In this document: positions 1-8,018 of the stretch, in pieces
Numbering within the stretch: position 1 is the first letter of the stretch
How the letters are laid out: every line of letters begins with the position of its first letter
NCBI GenBank assembly: GCA_005116955.1
Contig: SWDI01000004.1
Location: 118,731-169,150, forward strand
DNA length: 50,420 nt
Direction: 5' to 3'
Source: Nitrospira sp.
GTDB taxonomy: Bacteria; Nitrospirota; Nitrospiria; Nitrospirales; Nitrospiraceae
Notes under the pieces: model-generated
The model's input: only the letters and a program-made list of their open reading frames with translations
Database searches by the model: none
What the model was told of the DNA's origin: nothing
Program-made: the position numbers and the translations under genes

Positions 1-370
1 TCCTGTGAATAGGCCTCCATCCCGTCTCCTCCTCAACGTAGACTGTGAGGAGATTCTACTGGCTGTATGCACTTAAATCAAAACTGCTCTAGCAAAGACG
101 ACGTAGAGATAGTTGACGACGTTGGGATTGCTCCAGCTCTTGCAAGCGCCGTTGTCGCATGCGTGCTCAGGAGCGGCAATCCGCTGGGAAACGATGGCAA
201 GCTCGATATCACCTACAAGCGTCTTGGGAACGATGCGTACAGACATAGCTGCCTCTGCGATATCTAACAGCCCCGAGGATCAGCGGTGGCACAACTATGC
301 TTAGGCTGATCCGCACAACCACACAACACGCGGCAAGAGATCGCACGCCAGGCGCCACTTAAGGAAGGGG
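1..370. other. Region without a confident gene
   Basis: I see no convincing gene here. On the minus strand a 57-codon frame (about 246 to 73, ATG start, TAA stop) reads as fairly protein-like and contains two cysteines four residues apart (CDNGAC). On the plus strand a 66-codon frame covers nearly the same bases. Neither has a clear ribosome binding site or a recognisable domain, so both may be chance or remnants of a broken gene. Confidence 0.4.
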
Positions 371-1213
371 TTACACTGTCCAACCAACCGGAGCCACCTC
401 TATGAGAGCTTCTTTTATGAGAGCTCCATCTCGAATACTTTCTTCAACGGAAAAGTCCCTCGGAAATGCCTGGAACTTGAAGTCCATTGTATAGCCTTCG
501 GACTCTTGGATGAATTCCTTCAGTCCCTTCGTGATTTCCTTCTCAAGCCATTCAAATTGGCAGCCATCGTAATATGCACAAGGGGCAAGGACAACCAAAT
601 GAATCGTCTTTGCTTGAAGTAACGGCTGTTTAGTGCCGTCGTATCTCAATTCTTCGAGGTGCCGCCTAGAGAAAATATAGAGAACACCGTAGAGAAGCAC
701 CTCGATCGCCGCATAAACGGGATGGCCGCTCTTCCTGTCCACTTTGAGTTCGATAAATTCCACAGTGTCGTAGCGATTCTGACCTGGGCGCACATGAACG
801 AGATCGATAGCACGATGCTTGTCACACTTGTGATCCCATAGTCCAGATGCAGTCGGCACATGGTTCGTCCAATTCTCGGCATCCGGCCACATCTTTTGGT
901 TGATGTTGACCACCGCGCGTTGAAGTTGAATCTCCAAGCTCGGATTCTTCTTCGCTATACTTCTCTTTGGCTGGAAGCGCCAATTTTTGTCTGAGGGTGG
1001 CTCCTCGCGCGGTCGCGCTTTCCAATTCTTTTTAATCTGGTCGTCAACCTTTTCCAGAAGTTCGTCAGCAAAGTTCTTGAGGGGAACGCGATGGAGCTGA
1101 TCACATGCCTCCTTGTGGCGATAATGTGGCGACGTTTTACCGATCGATGTGACTCCGAGTATCGCATCGATAATTCCGGTCACACCTTTCAGAATCCCAT
1201 TCTGCATAATCAC
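371..1213 (-). CDS. Putative PD-(D/E)XK-type nuclease, unknown function
   Basis: This 280-residue soluble protein is not a family I recognise by name. The middle carries an Asp at about 137 (AIDLV), then after a short hairpin an E-L-K triplet at 155-157 (FIELKVD), then a helix. That order matches the D-(E/D)XK core of PD-(D/E)XK nucleases. Glu96 (SLEIQLQ) could supply the usual N-terminal acidic residue. The first 30 residues are weakly hydrophobic but not a clear signal peptide. The gene starts only 18 bp after the stop of the metallo-beta-lactamase gene on the same strand, so the two are probably co-transcribed and may act on the same nucleic acid. The nuclease assignment rests on motif spacing alone and is inference. 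Confidence 0.55.
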   Translation of the reverse strand: MIMQNGILKGVTGIIDAILGVTSIGKTSPHYRHKEACDQLHRVPLKNFADELLEKVDDQIKKNWKARPREEPPSDKNWRFQPKRSIAKKNPSLEIQLQRAVVNINQKMWPDAENWTNHVPTASGLWDHKCDKHRAIDLVHVRPGQNRYDTVEFIELKVDRKSGHPVYAAIEVLLYGVLYIFSRRHLEELRYDGTKQPLLQAKTIHLVVLAPCAYYDGCQFEWLEKEITKGLKEFIQESEGYTMDFKFQAFPRDFSVEESIRDGALIKEALIEVAPVGWTV

Positions 1214-1231
1214 CTTCCTTCTAGAGCCAAC

Positions 1232-2476
1232 CTAACTGACCTCCCACCACTTGCCGTCTTCTTTCTGTTCGACCCGATTAAAGAACTCTCTGAATCGCTT
1301 GGTCTCGAAGGAGTGAATCGGCACAAGCATCTTAGGGTTTATCGCTTGAGCGAATGCTTGTAAATCCGTTAAGGAGGCATGGCCGGAGGTATGGCACTGA
1401 GTCAGGGGAATGTGATGGTGCTCCAGCCATTCGAGAAACGGATGCTGTTCTTTTCGCTTGAGATAGCCAGGCCATAACGAATAGATCACGTGCGCCCCCT
1501 TGAGGCATGCCGCCTTTTCCAAGTCTCGGCTCATCGACGGGCGAAACAGCATGACCGACCGAGATGCCTGCTCTGCCAGTTGCTCAGGATAGATGCGAGC
1601 GGCCTTGTAGCATTCAGCCAATGAGAATAGCTTCGCTTTGATGATCTGGCGTTTTTGTGACTGCGGAAGGAAGACCTTGATGCCGTCCCAAATGGCTTGT
1701 GGAAGTTTGGGATTTCCGGTGGCGCGAAGGATCTCAGCCGTGTACATATCGATCACCAACTGCCGACCGCTTTTCTTACAGGCTTTGAACATCGTGACAA
1801 ACCGATCGATGTTCTGAGCCGAGGCCCAGACCAAGACCATGCCTGGGGTTTGCCGTATCTGCTCAAGGAAGCATGCTTCAAGTTCTCGTTCGGCAAGAAA
1901 TTGCTTGGCAACACTGACACGTCCGATGGTGGTGCCTTCCATAAGCAGAACATCAATATCTTCCGGCGGATTCTTTAGAATCTGTTGAAAGATCCTTGCC
2001 TTCCGTCCATGCCCACGTAGATCTCCCGAATAGAAGACCCGCTGTCCGTCCGCTTCAATAAGCAGAGAATAGCCGTCGTAAGCTGAATGATCATTCAGGA
2101 AAGGCGTGAGCGTAAAAGGCTCGATCGAAAGCGGGACTCGATGTTCCAGATGGCGAACTCGCTGAAACGCGACGCCGGCTGGAGTAAACAAGCTTGCTGC
2201 TTTGAGGATTCGTTCGGCAGCGGCCCCCATAACCATTGGCGTGTCAGGTAAGAGATACTTCGCCAAACCATAGTGATCCTGATGCGGGTGTGAGATGACG
2301 ACCGCCAGTAACGATGGCTCGTGGTCACGAAACCCTTTCACATCGGGCAAACTGACCTTGGAGTCTTCGGCCTCCAACGGAAGACCAACATCCAAGACGA
2401 TGCGCTTGCCTGCAGATTCGATCTCAATGCAGGTGCCACCGACCTCCTGAGTTCCTCTATGAATGCATACCCGCAT
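1232..2476 (-). CDS. Beta-CASP metallo-beta-lactamase hydrolase (RNase J-like)
   Basis: This 414-residue protein has a metallo-beta-lactamase fold with the HxHxDH zinc signature (SHPHQDHYGL, near residue 63), a later His (NDHSAYDGY) and a metal Asp (YSGDLRGHG). A beta-CASP insertion follows. The C-terminal motifs HTSGHAS and VPIHSF match the B and C motifs of RNase J and related RNA/DNA processing enzymes. It lacks the extra C-terminal domain of full RNase J (about 550 residues), so it belongs to the shorter RNase J-like group. The likely reaction is metal-dependent phosphodiester cleavage, but the substrate is unknown. It is first in a probable two-gene unit with the putative PD-(D/E)XK protein. 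Confidence 0.85.
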   Translation of the reverse strand: MRVCIHRGTQEVGGTCIEIESAGKRIVLDVGLPLEAEDSKVSLPDVKGFRDHEPSLLAVVISHPHQDHYGLAKYLLPDTPMVMGAAAERILKAASLFTPAGVAFQRVRHLEHRVPLSIEPFTLTPFLNDHSAYDGYSLLIEADGQRVFYSGDLRGHGRKARIFQQILKNPPEDIDVLLMEGTTIGRVSVAKQFLAERELEACFLEQIRQTPGMVLVWASAQNIDRFVTMFKACKKSGRQLVIDMYTAEILRATGNPKLPQAIWDGIKVFLPQSQKRQIIKAKLFSLAECYKAARIYPEQLAEQASRSVMLFRPSMSRDLEKAACLKGAHVIYSLWPGYLKRKEQHPFLEWLEHHHIPLTQCHTSGHASLTDLQAFAQAINPKMLVPIHSFETKRFREFFNRVEQKEDGKWWEVS

Positions 2477-2790
2477 GACAGGACTGAGGTTACCATTGAG
2501 GATAAAGAAAGCTACTCTTAGCTATCTTTCGCCCCAAACTGGTTGAAGCACCGATAGGCTCATGCGAAGTTGGTGTCTGACATGTCGGCACATTCGCCGA
2601 TTCGTCGGGGCATAGCGACTAACAGGATTGAACTGGCTCTCAGCCGAAACCCGTTTACTTGGCTCCAATGGGTTACTGCGCACGTACCGGTTGGGGGAAT
2701 TAAAATCTTGTGATTGCGGAGGGGCTGAGGATCTTGTTTTGTGCCTAACTCTTTTTGGCAGAATTCACGACCGGAGTACTATGATATTTG
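2477..2790. other. Intergenic region, possible decayed sequence
   Basis: No gene is supported in these 314 bp. The minus strand stays open for about 50 codons around 2530-2680 without a recognisable product, which may be a decayed remnant. The right boundary coincides exactly with the base next to the stop codon of the ribE fragment. Confidence 0.4.
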
Positions 2791-2954
2791 ATTAAATCAG
2801 CCCGCGTTTCTGCAGATAGTCTGTATCGATGCTGATGGTGGGTTTCGGAAGTTGGCCACGCTCTTGGAGCAGGCGCTCGACGTACTTGCCGATGAGATCC
2901 GACTCAAGATTGACGGGATCATTCACCTGCTTGAGTCCAAGCGTCGTCACTTTT
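2791..2954 (-). pseudogene. Detached 3' end of riboflavin synthase gene
   Basis: This stretch encodes the last ~53 residues of riboflavin synthase, including the natural stop (ending DYLQKRGLI), but has no upstream part. It parallels the 3' end of the intact ribE at 7856 in the same orientation. By eye about 20 of 160 bases differ, yet only two residues differ (I to T and T to P). Nearly all changes are therefore synonymous, so this fragment was part of a working ribE until recently. It directly abuts the HigA stop codon region. It is best read as the displaced end of a ribE gene, left when foreign DNA inserted or recombined at ribE. It is not expected to make a functional protein. Confidence 0.85.
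2791..2954. repeat. Direct repeat copy A (ribE 3' end), attachment-like
   Basis: This is the left member of a ~160-bp direct repeat; the right member is 7855-8018. Both begin with ATTAAATCAGCCC, one base outside the ribE stop codon. Identity is about 88% by eye. The repeats flank about 4.9 kb that carries toxin-antitoxin and envelope genes, as expected for an element that entered at the 3' end of ribE and supplied its own gene end. Confidence 0.75.
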
Positions 2955-2966
2955 GGACATGCGCTC

Positions 2967-3269
2967 TCAGGCAACATGCTGCTGGATATGCCTCTCGATT
3001 TCTGGCCCAATCGTACGCTTGGCCACTCGCAGATCAAACTCCCCCTGGAGTCCGATCCAGAGATCCGACGACGTCCCCAAATACTGACTGAGCCGAAGCG
3101 CCGTATCGGCTGTGATGGCGCGCTTTCCATTGACGATCGCGCTAATCCTGCCTGGCGACACATGGATCTCGCGGGCAAGCCGATTGATGCTGATGTCCAT
3201 TGGCTTCATGAACTCTTCGAACAAAATTTCCCCCGGATGTATCGGCTTCAGCAACCGTTTGCGCGCCAT
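2967..3269 (-). CDS. higA: HigA-family antitoxin (HTH_3)
   Basis: This is a 100-residue XRE-type antitoxin of the HigA/VapI addiction-module family. It opens with the typical HPGEIL motif, then a helix-turn-helix (INRLAREIHVSPGRISAIVNG, residues about 30-52), then the conserved helix LRLSQYLGTSSDLWIGLQ. ATG 3269 is chosen over an upstream TTG because it follows a GGTG and fits the family length. HigA normally binds HigB toxin and represses the operon. Here no complete higB lies upstream. Only a short frame ending YEVDYH-stop (3278-3313) resembles the usual HigB C-terminus, so the antitoxin appears orphaned. Its stop is about 12 bp from the ribE fragment. Confidence 0.85.
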   Translation of the reverse strand: MARKRLLKPIHPGEILFEEFMKPMDISINRLAREIHVSPGRISAIVNGKRAITADTALRLSQYLGTSSDLWIGLQGEFDLRVAKRTIGPEIERHIQQHVA

Positions 3270-3277
3270 AGTGCACC

Positions 3278-3313
3278 TCAATGGTAGTCCACTTCATATT
3301 TGGCTGCCACTTC
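3278..3313 (-). pseudogene. Possible HigB toxin C-terminal remnant
   Basis: Between mazF and higA an 11-codon frame reads E-V-A-A-K-Y-E-V-D-Y-H-stop. HigB toxins commonly end in a similar VDYH sequence just before higA. The match is very short and could be chance. If real, it shows that higB was deleted when the mazEF unit was joined to higA. Confidence 0.3.
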
Positions 3314-3318
3314 TCAAT

Positions 3319-3675
3319 TCAGTTGCGATCCAGGTCGAGGTCGAGGACTTCGACAACAGCCTCGTGAATCCGCTTCATGAGTGTGGCTGAGAGTTTGGTC
3401 AAGGGGCCTTCGACTAAACGGCGATTGTCGATCGCGCGGAGTTGATCGATCAGTAGATCGGAGGTGCGGCGAAGACGGCCGGCTGCAGGGACACGAATGC
3501 GCAAAGGCTCAGCACCCTCAACCAGCACCGTCGTCAACGGAACGATGAGCGTGGACGGGTGTTGCGCGTCAAGCAAGGCTTGGGCCTGAACGATCAGAAC
3601 CGGTCGTGTTTAGCCCGGCTCGGTCCCCCGTTTGGGATTGAGATCAGCCAGCCATACTTCTCCTCGATTAAGCAT
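3319..3675 (-). pseudogene. MazF/PemK-type toxin gene with in-frame stop at codon 22
   Basis: Read from ATG 3675, the frame begins MLNRGEVWLADLNPKRGTEPG, the signature start of MazF-type endoribonuclease toxins. It then meets TAA (3612-3610) exactly where the family has Lys of the GKTRPV motif; a single A-to-T change of AAA explains this. After the stop the same frame continues TRPVLIVQAQALLDAQ and runs to 3319. The total is 118 codons, normal for MazF. The start overlaps the antitoxin stop by 8 bp, as in a coupled antitoxin-toxin pair. The toxin is therefore probably inactive unless the stop is read through or is a sequencing error. The C-terminal part alone (from ATG 3576) would lack the first catalytic strand. 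Confidence 0.85.
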
Positions 3676-3904
3676 CGGGAGACTGTTCGACGGCGGCAAA
3701 CTCACGATTGACGCGCAGGCTTTCCTTTCGAACTTTCTTCGAGGCTTCGGCTAAACGACGCGCCCGGAGTATGGCTTGTGTCTGTCGATTCATGCGCTCA
3801 ATCGCTCGGCGAATATATGCGGCTCTGGATAGGTGAAGGGTATCCGCGCAACGGCGGCTGGCTTCCAAAACGTCTTCTGGCAGTTTTAGCGAGATAGCTC
3901 CCAT
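3668..3904 (-). CDS. Ribbon-helix-helix antitoxin, partner of MazF-like toxin
   Basis: This 78-residue protein starts with a strand (AISLKLPEDV) followed by two helices (LEASRRCADTLHLSRAAY). That matches a CopG/Arc-type ribbon-helix-helix DNA-binding fold. The rest is a charged helical tail that would wrap the toxin. The toxin ATG lies inside its last codons, which supports an antitoxin role in a two-gene unit. RHH antitoxins bind their own promoter as dimers, so autoregulation is likely. The cognate toxin is broken by a stop codon, leaving the antitoxin intact. Confidence 0.75.
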   Translation of the reverse strand: MGAISLKLPEDVLEASRRCADTLHLSRAAYIRRAIERMNRQTQAILRARRLAEASKKVRKESLRVNREFAAVEQSPDA

Positions 3905-4388
3905 TGAGTCCTCTCTGAATATCTAATTGTGATATGCGCATAGGATATCTCATGCACAGCGTAACATGGAAATACAACAACGGGAGTCGTGATGTTCTGG
4001 GGCCTGTTCTAAAAAAACTCTCGAATATGACGGCACATGATCGCGCTCGCCTTGGCAAGGGTCTGCCGGTTGGGTTCAAAAATACGAGGGCATTCAAAAC
4101 TCAGCATGGCGCATATTTTTCCGTCTTCCTTCATCGAAATCCCCTTGCGTAACCCGAAGACGGACGAGCTCTTCGATGGAGTCTATGACGGCCAACAACG
4201 TGGAGAACTGGTTGTCGGGAAGGTAAGTGACCCCCTATTTTTCTATTGAGTTTCGTTGGTTGCTTAGCGGGCAAGTTTCCAGCCTTGGCCCCTTTGAACA
4301 TCTGGTCGACGAGTGTGACGGGTGACAGTTGCAGGCACCGTTCATTCGTGTTACGGTTCCCCCGCTAGAGAGCCTCGCTGAGGATCGC
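3905..4388. other. Intergenic region with decayed frames
   Basis: No complete gene is supported here. On the minus strand, short protein-like stretches appear in different frames, for example AVIDSIEELVRLR near 4190-4150 and CPRIFEPNRQTLAKA near 4080-4040. This suggests a small gene broken by frameshifts. The right part should hold the promoter for the plus-strand membrane protein at 4389. Confidence 0.4.
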
Positions 4389-4886
4389 ATGAAGCGATGC
4401 GTACCGATCTATAAGGCTTCTCTTTTGTTCGCCGGCATAGCCGGATTATTGTTGCTGTCCGGCCTGATTTACTACCTCGCTTTTCGCACCGCTCTCGCAG
4501 TTCCTCTCGATCGTCTCCATCTGAGACCTCTTGCGTTGGGGGACAGCGTCAACGGGAGCTCATTTCTGGGGTCGTTGCCAAGCCTCATTCACGTCACGGC
4601 ATTCGGCCTTCTCACGTGCTCACTCCTCCGCCCGAGTCTTCTCTCCGCTTTTGTCGCGGGCGCCGCATGGGCTAGTCTCAACGTGCTCTGGGAGCTCTCC
4701 TGCCGCGATAATCAAGCATGGCTTCGCTTCAGCAGCGAGCTGATCGGCCTCGACAGCGTGCCGACTTGCACCTACGACGGCGGAGACATCGTGGTCTCGG
4801 TCACCGGTGTCGCGTTAGCAACATACATCGCATCTCTCGTGCTGAAGTCCATTCTGTCCTCGACCATAAAGGAGCAGCCAACATGA
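4389..4886 (+). CDS. Membrane protein with about four helices, VanZ-like topology
   Basis: Reading from ATG 4389, which has GAGGATCGC in front, gives 165 residues; an upstream ATG at 4329 has no good ribosome site. Hydrophobic segments lie at about 10-34, 62-85, 86-108 and 133-155. The third contains W-A-S-L-N-V-L-W-E, resembling the conserved Trp/Glu pattern of VanZ-like small membrane proteins. The function is unknown. Its TGA overlaps the ATG of the next gene (ATGA), so the lipoprotein and this protein are translationally coupled. The similarity to VanZ is an impression only. Confidence 0.65.
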   Translation: MKRCVPIYKASLLFAGIAGLLLLSGLIYYLAFRTALAVPLDRLHLRPLALGDSVNGSSFLGSLPSLIHVTAFGLLTCSLLRPSLLSAFVAGAAWASLNVLWELSCRDNQAWLRFSSELIGLDSVPTCTYDGGDIVVSVTGVALATYIASLVLKSILSSTIKEQPT

Positions 4887-5974
4887 TGATTGGACGGCTC
4901 GCACAAGCTCTTGCTCTTTGCGGCGTTGCCGCGCTCGGGATCTTCTCGGTCACCGCGTGTAACCCGACACCTCGACCCAACACCCCCCCGCCCGCCCCAA
5001 TCCTGCTATCGCTTGAAATACCGAATGACACCTTTGGGAATGGATTCAGCGGCGTCACGCCGGCCATTCGCGCGGCGGGGACAACGCCAGCGAACTACTT
5101 CGTCCTGCCTCTCCTCCCAACGACTGCTCCCATTGTGCGGGTGGTCCTCGCGTTGCCGACGAACAGCGTGCTGTCCATGACGGCCACCGATGCAAGCACT
5201 GGGCAGACCGTGACCCTCCCCATCATTTCACCCCCCGGTCCCAGCAGCCCCGGGCCAACGACAGGATATTTCTATCTGCATAGCATCACATCGAATAGCT
5301 CGCTTTTTTACATCCGCTATCCAAACACGTTCCAGGGATCCAGATCGATTCGCACCATGATCACGGCTACGGTAGGCGGAGTCGCGAGCGCGCCGCTTAC
5401 CTTTGATATGAGCTTCCGCGGCTCGACGCTCACCGTTTCCATCGCGACCGAGAACAACGATGGAAGGGTCACGAGCAACCCGCCGGGAATCGACTGCCCC
5501 GGTGTCTGCACCGCCGTTTTCCTTAACACGACCAGCGTCCTTCTGGGACAGTCGGTCACGCACAACCAGACCCAGTTCATGGGATGGACGGGCAGTTGCA
5601 TCGGGAGCGGCAACTCGTGCACTGTGCCATTACTACTGCCGGGGCCCGCAATCATTCCGATGAACCCTGCGGTCACCGCCAATTTCCGCATTCATACGAA
5701 CACCGCCATCCCATCGGCGATGACCTGTCCGGCCCCACCAATGTTGCCGAATAAGCAATGGGTCACGCAGCCAAACTGTGGAAATTCCCAATTTGCGATA
5801 CTGCAGTGCGACAGCATCGGCTACTTCTGCTGCGGGGCCCAGGGAGGGACACCATCGCCTCGTTGCAACGGGCAGAACCTCACGGCGGTAACCTGTTCGA
5901 CGAGTCAGCTGTTCGGTGGGCCGGTGACCCACGAGCTGATCCAGCCCGGTGGCTGCTATGTCACGGTCCCGTGA
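4883..5974 (+). CDS. Cys-rich lipoprotein with an InlB-like B-repeat domain
   Basis: The start is set at ATG 4883, which overlaps the upstream stop and gives a perfect lipoprotein signal (hydrophobic LALCGVAALGIFSV, then TAC as lipobox Cys). A Pro-rich linker (PTPRPNTPPPAP) follows, then a beta-rich domain. Around residues 190-260 a segment with CPGVC, FMGWTGSC and NSCTVPL followed by VTANF matches the divergent InlB B-repeat seen in bacterial surface proteins. The C-terminal 90 residues hold eight or more cysteines (CDSIGYFCCGAQ), probably disulfide-bonded. It is likely an outer-membrane or surface lipoprotein. Its stop lies 88 bp before the RCC1 protein, suggesting a shared surface function. 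Confidence 0.75.
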   Translation: MMIGRLAQALALCGVAALGIFSVTACNPTPRPNTPPPAPILLSLEIPNDTFGNGFSGVTPAIRAAGTTPANYFVLPLLPTTAPIVRVVLALPTNSVLSMTATDASTGQTVTLPIISPPGPSSPGPTTGYFYLHSITSNSSLFYIRYPNTFQGSRSIRTMITATVGGVASAPLTFDMSFRGSTLTVSIATENNDGRVTSNPPGIDCPGVCTAVFLNTTSVLLGQSVTHNQTQFMGWTGSCIGSGNSCTVPLLLPGPAIIPMNPAVTANFRIHTNTAIPSAMTCPAPPMLPNKQWVTQPNCGNSQFAILQCDSIGYFCCGAQGGTPSPRCNGQNLTAVTCSTSQLFGGPVTHELIQPGGCYVTVP

Positions 5975-6062
5975 ATCGCTATTCTCGCAGCAGTGCTGCG
6001 GATCGCACGAGATTATATTCGACTTGAGTCGTACGCGGACTCCAAAAGAGCGGGAGGTGGGC

Positions 6063-7736
6063 ATGGCGGAAACCAAAGGTGGGAAATTCGAGATCCGAGT
6101 CACTGACATCGAGGACCCGCTTCCGGATGCAACCTTCGGGAGTATCGGTCGCTACGTGGAAGTCGCTTTCCCGGACCAGGGCGACGAACCCGTTGTCCCC
6201 CAACGGCTCACGCTCCGCTTCGACGAGAGGCAGGCCAACCACATCGATCCTTGGACTCTGACGCTGTTCCGGGTCGATCTCAAGTCGCGCACCTTCACAC
6301 CGGTCGAGAGCTCCCGTGTCAATGTAGAGAATCGCCAGGTAGCGGCCTGGGTCACCCAGCCGGGCACGTACGGGCTGATCGGACTTCCCAAGCACAAGGC
6401 CATCATCGAGACCCTCCGACTATTCGACCGCTTCAGCCCACAGCTCCTTGAGGAACGGGAGCGCGGCGAGCACGGATTGCATGACCGGATCTGCGGGCTG
6501 ATTCTCTGTACCGACCCGAACCCGTGGGGCGACGATCCAATTGGTCCGGGAAATCTCTGCACGAAGTGTCTCGGCCTGGACATCTCGTTCGACCGGCTGC
6601 CCGAACGATACCTGCTGGAACACCATATAAAAATCCCTAAAGTCTTCCAGGTCGTTGAGGAAACCGAAGAACCTGCAGTCGCGCCATCATTGCTCGCATG
6701 GGGTTGGAACAACTGGGGAGATCTCGGAGATGGCTCCAAGGTGAGGCGAAACACACCTGTATGGGTCGCGCCGAATCTGAAGGCCAAGAAGATCCTTGGC
6801 GGCGGGCTCGGAGACTGGGGCCTCTGGACCCTCGCACTCAGCACCGACGGCACCGTCTGGTCGTGGGGTCACAATGTCGCGGGCCAGTTGGGTAATGGTG
6901 GTTTGGCCGCTAGTTCGATCCCGGTCCGCGTTGGCTCCCTCGCTAACATCGTTGACATCGCCGCTGGTACTGATCATGGGCTCGCTGTCGGTTCGGATGG
7001 AAGCGTCTGGAGATGGGGATGGCCGGAGTCGTTCGTCTCCTTCACGCCTGACACGTTACCGGTGCGGATTGTTGGTCTCAGCGATATCGTTGCGATCTCA
7101 GCTGGACACCGCTTCAACCTTGCGCTTCGGAACGACGGGAGGGTCTTTGCCTGGGGCGACAACTCCCTCGGACAACTCGGAGACGGGTCAGGAGTGTTCC
7201 GGGCAAACCCGGTGCAGGTACCCATGCTGACGGCAGTTCGCTCGATCGCCAGCGGATCGGCATCATCGTTCGCGATCAAGTCCAACGGCTCAGTGGTGGC
7301 GTGGGGAGCGGGAGGAACCCTCGGCGATGGCACGACCGTCAACCGACTGTCACCGGTGCCGATTCTTGGTCTGAACAACATCGAGCAGATCAGCGGCAGT
7401 TATAACGGCCTCGCGCGAACCACTGCCGGTGAGGTGTGGTTCTGGGGAACCAGTTTCTATGGAGAGAGTGGCGACGGAACGGGAGGCGGTGTCCACCTTA
7501 GCCCTGTGCAGGTCCCCGGTCTCCAGATGATCACGGGCATAGCAGTCGGGGGATCGCACAACCTCGCGTTCCAGAGCAATGGCACGGTGTGGGCCTGGGG
7601 CAGCGGTATCGTTGGGGAAATCGGCATCGAGCCCGTGTACATCCAAACCACTCCGATCACGGTGCCCCTACCAGGAGGTCGACGGGCCGCGCTCATCGGA
7701 GCAGGCTGGCGATCGAGCTTTGCGATCATCGCGTAG
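6063..7736 (+). CDS. RCC1-repeat beta-propeller protein
   Basis: ATG 6063 is chosen because GGGAGGTGG precedes it; the frame is open further upstream but has no ribosome site. The protein has about 557 residues. The first ~200 form a beta-rich domain ending in a Cys-containing stretch (CGLILC, CTKCLGLD). From about residue 205 there are six to seven RCC1 units of the form AWGWNNWGDLGDG, WSWGHNVAGQLGNG and AWGDNSLGQLGDG, which fold as a seven-bladed propeller. No signal peptide is visible. RCC1-like proteins in bacteria are often surface or adhesion proteins, but no activity can be assigned. The neighbouring lipoprotein and the flanking ribE repeats suggest joint acquisition. Confidence 0.85.
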   Translation: MAETKGGKFEIRVTDIEDPLPDATFGSIGRYVEVAFPDQGDEPVVPQRLTLRFDERQANHIDPWTLTLFRVDLKSRTFTPVESSRVNVENRQVAAWVTQPGTYGLIGLPKHKAIIETLRLFDRFSPQLLEERERGEHGLHDRICGLILCTDPNPWGDDPIGPGNLCTKCLGLDISFDRLPERYLLEHHIKIPKVFQVVEETEEPAVAPSLLAWGWNNWGDLGDGSKVRRNTPVWVAPNLKAKKILGGGLGDWGLWTLALSTDGTVWSWGHNVAGQLGNGGLAASSIPVRVGSLANIVDIAAGTDHGLAVGSDGSVWRWGWPESFVSFTPDTLPVRIVGLSDIVAISAGHRFNLALRNDGRVFAWGDNSLGQLGDGSGVFRANPVQVPMLTAVRSIASGSASSFAIKSNGSVVAWGAGGTLGDGTTVNRLSPVPILGLNNIEQISGSYNGLARTTAGEVWFWGTSFYGESGDGTGGGVHLSPVQVPGLQMITGIAVGGSHNLAFQSNGTVWAWGSGIVGEIGIEPVYIQTTPITVPLPGGRRAALIGAGWRSSFAIIA

Positions 7737-7854
7737 CAACATCTGGCTCCGCCACCCCGAAAGTACTGTCATCGACAGACCGGAACACCACACGAGGCCA
7801 TTGATCACGGTCAGGTCTATTAGACGACTACGGTCTCGCCCAGTATCGCTACAA

Positions 7855-8018
7855 ATTAAATCAGCCCCCGTTTCTGCAGATAATCTGTATCGATGCTAAT
7901 GGTGGGTTTCGGAAGTTGGCCACGCTCTTGGAGTAGACGCTCGACGTACTTGCCGATGAGGTCGGATTCAAGGTTGACAGTGTCGTTGACCTGTTTGAGC
8001 CCAAGTATCGTCACCTTC
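7855..8018. repeat. Direct repeat copy B (3' end of intact ribE)
   Basis: This is the right member of the ~160-bp direct repeat with 2791-2954. It is the functional 3' end of ribE. If the segment 2955-7854 entered by integration, this copy may have been brought by the element, because it differs from copy A mainly at synonymous sites. Confidence 0.75.

Noticed and set aside
2792-3178. A 128-codon frame ending in the ribE tail
   Set aside because: Its first half is an out-of-frame reading of higA; only the ribE tail is meaningful, so it is not a real fusion gene.
5633-6853. Several minus-strand open frames opposite the lipoprotein and RCC1 genes
   Set aside because: The GC-rich coding strand leaves antisense frames open; they are Arg/Ser/Pro-rich without domains.
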